Shown here: positions 62,710 through 64,000 of the stretch, in pieces
Position numbering within the stretch: position 1 is the stretch's first letter
Layout of the letters: each line of letters starts with the position of its first letter
Notes under the pieces: model-generated
Told to the model about the DNA's origin: nothing
Database searches by the model: none
Seen by the model: only the letters and a program-made list of their open reading frames with translations
Translations under genes and position numbers: made by a program
NCBI RefSeq assembly: GCF_900103035.1
Contig: NZ_FMWO01000092.1
Location: 1 to 64,000 of the forward strand
Direction: 5' to 3'
Source of the DNA: Nitrosomonas mobilis
GTDB taxonomy: Bacteria > Pseudomonadota > Gammaproteobacteria > Burkholderiales > Nitrosomonadaceae
Length of the DNA: 64,000 bases

Positions 62710-64000
62710 CTAAGGTTGGGCCTGATTTCGTGAAAATAACTGCATTAAGCTGGGCAATACCAGGAAAACGCACAGCAGAATGAACGTGATACCGATGCTC
62801 AGCAATAAACCCATGCTGGCCGTACCAGGGTGTGAGGAAAGGATCAAGCTGCCGAAACCGACCATGGTGGTCAAGGCACTGAAAAAAATGGCTCGTGCTG
62901 TACTGGTATGCAGCAGATGAGCATCAGTCTGATGTTGATGGCGACCACGCGTGACCATATGGATACTGCTGTCGATGCCGATGCCAAGTAATAGCGGCAG
63001 GGCAATAATGTTGGCAAAGTTGAAGGGGATATGCAGGATGACGGTGGCGGCAACCGTAAACAGTGCAGCCAGCAATAAGGGAATTAAAACCAGTAAGATT
63101 GATAGCATATTACGCAGCAACCACCACAGTGCAAACAGAATCCCGATAAGCGCCAGTGTAAAAGCCTGAATAAAAGCATCGACTACTGCTTCGCCCGCTT
63201 CGAGAATAATAATGGGTGCACTGCTGACTTGCGGCGCATAGCGCTGTACGGCGCGTACAAATTTTCGTAATGCTTCATTATCATCGATGTTGCTGGCAGG
63301 GTAAGCCACGACCAGATATTTACCTTCTGGACTCAGCCAGCGTGAACGTAACGATTCGGGAAGGGAATCAACATCCACTTCGCTGGCGGTCAGCGCAGTC
63401 TGCAGGCGCGCCAATGTTTCGGGCAACAGCGCGAACAGATCCTGCTCGATATTGGCCAGCAGTTGTTGGCTGTCAATGGGGCGGGTGCTGTCCAAAGCGG
63501 ATAGCAAAGCTAGCAGAGAATTTGTCAGCTTTTGTGCTGCAGTGGCAATAATAGCGTGATCTGTATCCTGCGTTAATAGTTGTAATGATTGCAGTAGTGG
63601 GGTGAGTGCGCTGCGCTGCTGTGCAGTCGTATAATGTTTGTTCGCTGGCTGAACCGGAGTAAAGAAATCCGGGCCAAGTGCCAATGAAATCTCATCAAGT
63701 AGCACAAGTTTTTCAGTTTGTTCTGTCGGAATAAAATCGGCGAGACTGACAACTTTCTCTACCTCCGGTAATGGCGCCAGTTTTTGAGTCAATTTTTTTG
63801 CTTCGAGCTGATTATCGACCGGAATTGCGCCAAACCAAGGAGATTGCTCTGGATCTGCCAGTAATTCCCGAAAGGTTTGCACTGCTTCGCCATTCGGATT
63901 ATTCATATTAAGCAGGTTGTGATCAAATTTTACTTCTGGTAGTGCCATGATCGACACGCCTCCGGCCAGGACTGTAACGAGTAATACTGTTCTTGGATAG
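62710..64000 (-). CDS. HpnN-like hopanoid RND transporter, 5' end outside window
   Basis: The frame is open to the window edge, so the gene starts beyond 64000; the GTG at 63957 is probably internal. The visible part begins in a membrane helix, has a periplasmic domain ('SPWFGAIPVDNQLEAKKL', 'PEGKYLVVAYPASNIDDNEA') and then RND/MMPL-type helices with 'IIALPLLLGIGIDSSIHMV' and 'TSTARAIFFSALTTMVGFGS'. This fits the C-terminal half of HpnN, which moves hopanoids to the outer membrane. The assignment to HpnN rests on pattern, not on a search. Confidence 0.72.
   Translation of the reverse strand, partial: YPRTVLLVTVLAGGVSIMALPEVKFDHNLLNMNNPNGEAVQTFRELLADPEQSPWFGAIPVDNQLEAKKLTQKLAPLPEVEKVVSLADFIPTEQTEKLVLLDEISLALGPDFFTPVQPANKHYTTAQQRSALTPLLQSLQLLTQDTDHAIIATAAQKLTNSLLALLSALDSTRPIDSQQLLANIEQDLFALLPETLARLQTALTASEVDVDSLPESLRSRWLSPEGKYLVVAYPASNIDDNEALRKFVRAVQRYAPQVSSAPIIILEAGEAVVDAFIQAFTLALIGILFALWWLLRNMLSILLVLIPLLLAALFTVAATVILHIPFNFANIIALPLLLGIGIDSSIHMVTRGRHQHQTDAHLLHTSTARAIFFSALTTMVGFGSLILSSHPGTASMGLLLSIGITFILLCVFLVLPSLMQLFSRNQAQP

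Noticed and set aside
1-64000. CRISPR array
   Set aside because: No series of short direct repeats with unique spacers was seen, and no cas-like gene is present.
1-64000. tRNA or rRNA genes
   Set aside because: No cloverleaf-like or rRNA-like stretch was noticed in the intergenic regions; a covariance-model scan was not possible.

Overview
The window looks like a chromosome segment of a betaproteobacterium close to the nitrifier Nitrosomonas. This rests on the gyrA-serC-serA-pheA-hisC-tyrA cluster, mlaFEDCB followed by an ABC exporter and an ibaG/bolA gene, EpsL/EpsG-type exopolysaccharide genes of the exosortase-B type, and an HpnN-like hopanoid RND protein beside gyrA. The genus is inferred from gene content and protein resemblance; no search was run.

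The window has two halves. Positions 1 to about 24,200 are an accessory region full of insertion sequences. It holds IS1595, IS6 (two types), IS256, IS3, ISL3 and IS630 elements or remnants, and four copies of an ~89-bp MITE whose ends match those of the resident IS6 element. The cargo is four toxin-antitoxin loci (ParDE; an RHH/PIN pair; a HigBA-like pair; an orphan HigA-like antitoxin beside a decayed Gp49-like toxin), a serine resolvase, a ~2,090-residue TIR-nSTAND-WD40 protein, a trypsin-like lipoprotein, a 601-residue membrane protein of unknown function, a PR-1-like secreted CAP protein, and the epsG/epsL remnant of a polysaccharide locus. Two same-strand IS6 copies (3389-4212 and 13566-14389) bracket the TIR-STAND-WD40 and protease genes, so these could move as one unit.

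Positions 24,200 to 64,000 are mostly ordinary core genome with short gaps. In order: an RND pump and its adaptor; hemE; valS, a small unknown gene, holC and pepA; an HDOD-GGDEF regulator; an ovothiol operon (ovoA plus a PLP C-S lyase likely to be ovoB); tlpA-like, dsbD and cutA; an SH3/coiled-coil membrane protein; a secreted nuclease; an alanine/sodium symporter; the mla lipid-transport operon with an ABC-2 exporter and ibaG; a membrane spermidine-synthase-like protein; the aromatic amino acid, histidine and serine genes; gyrA; and the 3' part of an HpnN-like gene cut by the window edge.

The best candidates for something undescribed are the TIR-nSTAND-WD40 gene with its protease neighbour inside an IS6-bracketed unit, and the PR-1-like gene flanked by two MITE copies. 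The TIR-STAND architecture suggests conflict or defence signalling, but nothing in the sequence proves a function.
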